NCBI RefSeq assembly: GCF_028993575.1
Contig: NZ_CP118615.1
Coordinates: 5,423,001-5,487,000 of the forward strand
Source: Micromonospora cathayae
GTDB lineage: Bacteria; Actinomycetota; Actinomycetes; Mycobacteriales; Micromonosporaceae
DNA length: 64,000 nt
Reading direction: 5' to 3'
Shown here: piece by piece, positions 61,301 through 64,000 of the stretch
How the letters are laid out: each line of letters opens with the position of its first letter
Position numbering within the stretch: the stretch's first letter is position 1
Notes under the pieces: generated by a model
Told to the model about the DNA's origin: nothing
Databases searched by the model: none
Seen by the model: the letters and a program-made list of their open reading frames with translations, nothing else
Translations under genes and position numbers: made by a program

Positions 61301-64000
61301 CGAACCCGTCCGCACCCGCATCGAACGCCCGCGACGCACCCGTCGGGGAAAGCGCCCGGAGGCTGTTCATCGCGACATAGTGCAGTGGGGACAGGGCCAG
61401 CCGAACGCCGGCGACGATGGCCTGATCGCATTCACCGTTACGGATACTGCGCACCGCGGTGTGCAGCGCCACCAACGACGACGAACACAACGTGTCGATC
61501 GTCATGCTCGGCCCGACCAGATCCAGGAAGTAACTCACCCGATTCGCCAGGAAGGCGTTGTGGTTACCGAGACCGCTGGGCGCGTCCAGTTCCGGCGGGA
61601 TGTTGTAGTCCCGGTAGTGCTGGTAGCTGGCACCCACGAACACGCCGGTCGACGACGGCGTCGCCAACGGTGGGATGCCCGCCGACTCCAGGGCCTCCCA
61701 CGCGGTCCGCATCAACCAGCGCACCTGCGGATCGAGTACCTCGGCCTGCTTGGCGAAGAAGTCGAAGAAGCGGGCGTCGAACTCGTCGATCCGGTCGAGG
61801 AAACCGCCCACGGCGTCACCGGCAGCGGTGGCCCCGGCCCAGCGGAACGTGGGAGCCGGTCCGATGCCGTTGCCGCCCTCGGTCAGCAGCGACCAGAAGC
61901 CGGTCGGATCGGTCGCGCCGGGCAGCGCGCAGGCGACCCCGATCACCGCCATGTCCTGACGGTCCGCGCCGCCACCGTCCGCGTCGCCGGTCCGGCCGGT
62001 CCCCGAGGGGGTCCGGACCGGATCGGTCACCGCGACCGGCACCGGCCCGGCCGGCGTGGCGGGCTGCTCGGGTCCACCCGGTTCGTCCCCGGGAACGGCG
62101 GACGCGACCTCGGAAGCGACGGCAGTGACCTCGGGGGACGTGACCCCGGAACCGGGGGACGTGACCTCGGGAGCGAGGGACGCGACCAGCCCGGTCAGCT
62201 CGCGGCAGTCCCGGGCCTGGAGAATCTCCACCGGGCTCACCACCGCCCCGAACTGTTCCTGGATCTCGGCGGCGACCATGGTCGCCAGCATCGAGTCGAT
62301 GCCGGTGGCCGCGAGCGAACCGGTGGCGGTGACCTCCGGGTCCCGCAGGACGCCCCGGACCAGGGCGACGACCGCCGACTCCGACACGGCCGTCCGGGCG
62401 GCGGGACGCGCCACAGCGGCACCGTCGCCGCTGCCGCCGCTGACGGTGCCGGGGGCCGGGACCGGCCGGTAGACCACGTCGGTCAGGGTGACCAGCGGTC
62501 GGCCGTCGGCGTCCAGCAGGACGGCGTCGGCCCGGCGGTTCCCGTCCGGGTCCTGCTCGGTGAGTCGCAGGTGGACGTACGCGGTGCCGGACGGATCGTG
62601 CCAGCGCACCGCCCGGCCGACGGACACCGGCAGGTAGGTCAGCGTGGAGGCGGTCGGGTCGGCCAGGGTCAGCACCGCCATGGCCTGGAAGGCCGCGTCG
62701 AGAGCGGCCACCACCCGGACGCCCGGATCCCGATCGTCGACGGCGATCCCGGCGAACACGCTCGTCGGGCCGTACCCGATGTCGGTGAGCACCCGCAGCG
62801 TCGGCCCGAAGTCGACCCGCTTGGCGGCGAACCAGGCGTACAGACCGGCCGGTTCGATGCTGCGCGGGTGGTCGGCCCGGACCCGGTCCACGGCCAGCGG
62901 GTCCGGCTCGGTGGGCCGGGCGCCGCCCAGCGAGAGCTGACCGACGGGCTGGTCGGCGTACCGGAACGTCACCGCGCGTCCGGCGGACTCGTCGCTGGTG
63001 AGCTGGTGCCGGCCGGTCGCCCGGGCGGTGAAGGCGAGCCGGTCCAGGACGGCCGACCGGGCGAAGCCGCTGGCGACCAGGAACGCCGCCGGCACGGTCG
63101 GCTCGCCGAAGACCCGGTGCGCGTCGAGCAGCCGGGTCAACGCCTCCGCGTCGGGAGCGACCGGCCGGAGCGCCTCCGCCGACGCGCCGGGGCCTCCGCG
63201 AAGGCCGCCCGGACGCGCGGCCGGGGGCAGGTCGGTCCGGTCCCGGAACGGGTACGGCGGCAGGGTACGGCGGGTGCCGCGCCCGGCGTCGTGGACCCGC
63301 CGCCAGTCGACGGCGCGGCCGGCGACGTAGAGCAGGGCCAGCCCGGTGAGCAGCCGGTCGTCGGGGGTACGCAGCTCGGCCGCGATCCGGTCCACGGTGA
63401 GCGGCGCGTACAGGGCGAGCTGTTCGGCCAGTTCCCGGCTGACCGGCGCACCGTCGGGGAGCACCGTGCCACCGCGCAACGCCAGACCGGGCAGCTGGTC
63501 CGGACCGGCGTCGAGCGCCCGACGCAGACCGGCCGCCAGCTCGTCGGTGTCCGTGGCGAGCACCGCCACCCGGTACGCCAGGTGGCTGCGCCCGACCGCC
63601 GCGGAGAAGCACAGGTCGGCCAGGTCGACCGGGGTGTCCTCGGTGATCAGCCGGGACACGTCCGCCACCCGGCGGGCCAGCAGGTCCGGGGTGTGCGCGG
63701 AGAGCACGAGCAGGTGCTCGCCGTCCGACCGGTCCGCGCCGGCGCGGCCGGCGGTGGGCGTACCGACGTACTCCTCGACCACCACGTGCGCGTTGGTCCC
63801 GCCCATCCCGAAGGCGCTGATCCCGGCCCGGCGGGGGCCGGCGGAACGCCACGGTCGGGGCGCGGTCGGGATGGCGAGCAGGTCGGCGGGCAGGTTGATG
63901 TGGGCACCGAGCCGCTCGAACCCGGCCACCGGGGGGATCTCCCCGTGCTGGAGGCAGAGCAGCACCTTGACCAGACCGGCCAGGCCGCTCGCCGGCTCCA
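58344..64000 (-). CDS. Polyketide synthase PKS1 (5' end outside window): KS-DH-ACP-KS-KR-ACP
   Basis: The last 1885 residues or so. It begins within a KS (LEPASGLAGLVKVLL, FGMGGTNAHVVVEEY), then a post-KS linker ending LPPYPFRDR with no AT, a DH with intact motifs (HRVFGEPTVP and LDAAFQAM; about 62440-63180), ACP1 (ATGIDSMLATM), KS2 (IDTLCSSS, VEAHGTGT, KSNIGHLE), again no AT, a KR (HLVTGGLGAIGRRLV; SSIAGALPHAG; YALANAYQLAL) and ACP2 (LPDLGLDSLVIADL) before a short tail. Lack of ATs means malonyl units must be loaded in trans, perhaps by the PKS2 AT. The stop lies 37 bp before the chosen PKS2 start. KS2 carries the near-identical repeat shared with PKS2. Confidence 0.92.
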   Translation of the reverse strand, partial: EPASGLAGLVKVLLCLQHGEIPPVAGFERLGAHINLPADLLAIPTAPRPWRSAGPRRAGISAFGMGGTNAHVVVEEYVGTPTAGRAGADRSDGEHLLVLSAHTPDLLARRVADVSRLITEDTPVDLADLCFSAAVGRSHLAYRVAVLATDTDELAAGLRRALDAGPDQLPGLALRGGTVLPDGAPVSRELAEQLALYAPLTVDRIAAELRTPDDRLLTGLALLYVAGRAVDWRRVHDAGRGTRRTLPPYPFRDRTDLPPAARPGGLRGGPGASAEALRPVAPDAEALTRLLDAHRVFGEPTVPAAFLVASGFARSAVLDRLAFTARATGRHQLTSDESAGRAVTFRYADQPVGQLSLGGARPTEPDPLAVDRVRADHPRSIEPAGLYAWFAAKRVDFGPTLRVLTDIGYGPTSVFAGIAVDDRDPGVRVVAALDAAFQAMAVLTLADPTASTLTYLPVSVGRAVRWHDPSGTAYVHLRLTEQDPDGNRRADAVLLDADGRPLVTLTDVVYRPVPAPGTVSGGSGDGAAVARPAARTAVSESAVVALVRGVLRDPEVTATGSLAATGIDSMLATMVAAEIQEQFGAVVSPVEILQARDCRELTGLVASLAPEVTSPGSGVTSPEVTAVASEVASAVPGDEPGGPEQPATPAGPVPVAVTDPVRTPSGTGRTGDADGGGADRQDMAVIGVACALPGATDPTGFWSLLTEGGNGIGPAPTFRWAGATAAGDAVGGFLDRIDEFDARFFDFFAKQAEVLDPQVRWLMRTAWEALESAGIPPLATPSSTGVFVGASYQHYRDYNIPPELDAPSGLGNHNAFLANRVSYFLDLVGPSMTIDTLCSSSLVALHTAVRSIRNGECDQAIVAGVRLALSPLHYVAMNSLRALSPTGASRAFDAGADGFVPGEGVVTVVVKPLVDAVRDGDRIRGVIRGSAVNHGGRTSGLTVPSSAAQSEVIVAALRDAGVSPDSIGMVEAHGTGTSLGDPIEVDGLSRAWRSFTSRTQFCAIGSLKSNIGHLEPAAGLAGVVKVLLALEGERIPPTLHVVRPNDHIRFEGSPFFVADRVVPWRRVVGVPRRAAVSAFGMGGVNAHVIVEEAPLPAERGPVSQDSHIVRVSAASEDAVRRLAGAYADVFAAATDPWHTADLCHTANTGRSPFGHQTAVTGADGPALAEQLRAVAAGRVPVGRVDDTLTTPVPTGGTGSTTDWHAALAELVRQGHPGVDWAALSVPGARVVELPTYPFDRSRYWHTRTPATASAAVLPPSDVEPPQAWRTGWQLAEPLPAASAYGITVRVVAADRATGGAVTATLSARGVDIVADDKSARGLVVVAAATGRPDDDTDLAGFWEQLRDLLAALPSQARVVWVEQHSAAVDAADRARLDAAAAARVLAVRAAAAENRLAVVALDLDPTDPVETRARQIAAEFAALRPGTNDVVAYRKGSRYVPEQLPARPGTPVDLTGDGYHLVTGGLGAIGRRLVAHLIAAGARRVGIVGRSPVDPATDPVLRELGTLAEVDYRSCDVADQAALTAAATAFGRRWGRLRGVVHCSGGVNPFGSLRRRPWAEAARVTAPKVAGSRNVLDLARAEGAGWVTLVSSIAGALPHAGRGLVDYALANAYQLALAEQAGPDGPTVTAHAWPNWTGIGMEADASVSAGHSLGLAQALSGFGTHLLSGGAVVFPGAAAPEQPVAPVPGEQPSTPASRERPMVPVVAEQPAATAAPGHRPAAPAADLTGPARRGVDLTGPARPAVEPAGPAGAEPVPAGALAAGTDPLAVVRSAFVDVLGEDPGLVPLPDLGLDSLVIADLTNAIERRGGITVDPSVVMRARTMADIAAWLGNASAGTPATARSGATPAEAVPSSEATRSTAAPTATLSALLRPLLVQHGPGGQ
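60617..61145 (-). repeat. 529-bp KS repeat, copy in PKS1
   Basis: Partner of 53281-53809. The atypical T/G-ending codon usage continues beyond the repeat to about 61350 in this copy, whereas in PKS2 it continues on the other side, into the AT (to about 52500). Confidence 0.9.

Overview
The window is 64 kb of very GC-rich DNA. It has tightly overlapping operons, GTG/TTG starts, Tat and Sec export signals, CBM2-bearing plant cell-wall enzymes and a large modular polyketide gene set. This points to a filamentous actinomycete, most likely Micromonospora or a close relative (inferred from gene content and composition; no 16S rRNA gene or other marker is present). No tRNA, rRNA, CRISPR array or insertion sequence was seen.

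Region by region. (1) 1-8502, + strand: a surface-glycan or glycolipid operon with two related family-2 glycosyltransferases (the first cut by the window edge), a UPF0104/LPG-synthase-type membrane protein, a class III aminotransferase, an extended SDR epimerase, a UbiA-type prenyl-phosphate transferase, a membrane EEP phosphodiesterase and a GT4 glycosyltransferase. Most genes overlap their neighbour by a few bases. (2) 8593-15380: a small hypothetical gene, then a translationally coupled four-gene + operon of unknown function (three membrane proteins and a 1123-residue HEAT-like repeat protein). (3) 15449-18174: aldo/keto reductase, twin 20-bp operators, exported beta-carbonic anhydrase and a decayed NmrA-like gene. 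(4) 18418-34214: a polysaccharide-degradation region with a CBM13-beta-helix protein, an M14 peptidase, a GH5-CBM2 cellulase, CBM2-pectate lyase and CBM2-pectin methylesterase, and an SCP2-debranching-enzyme fusion, interspersed with small hypothetical proteins. Two of the enzyme genes carry clear palindromic operators. (5) 34375-42576: alpha/beta hydrolase, TetR regulator, cytochrome P450, ferredoxin, M23-like peptidase, a DUF1684-flavin reductase operon preceded by a cysteine-containing leader peptide, and an APC permease.

(6) 42724 to beyond 64000, - strand: the most interesting part, a polyketide operon. In transcription order: PKS1 (partial; KS-DH-ACP-KS-KR-ACP), PKS2 (KS-[AT remnant]-DH-ACP-KS-AT), an AlkC-family DNA glycosylase, PKS3 (DH-KR-ACP-alpha-oxoamine synthase), a 101-residue unknown protein, a histone-deacetylase-family hydrolase, a type II thioesterase and a 14-TM MFS exporter. 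The operon ends at a perfect 14-bp hairpin. Only one of the four KS-bearing modules has its own acyltransferase. The last module is split between two proteins, with the glycosylase gene placed exactly in the split. The terminal PLP domain implies release of the chain by decarboxylative condensation with an amino acid, giving an alpha-aminoketone (or pyrroline/aminoalcohol derived from it). The embedded DNA glycosylase suggests the product, or a later form of it, damages DNA and that the glycosylase gives self-protection. The deacetylase could unmask an N-acylated pro-form. I do not recognise this combination as a known pathway.

Several stretches show abrupt codon-usage changes: the N-terminal half of the second glycosyltransferase and two KS regions, the latter sharing a near-identical 529-bp repeat. 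These suggest mosaic recombination.
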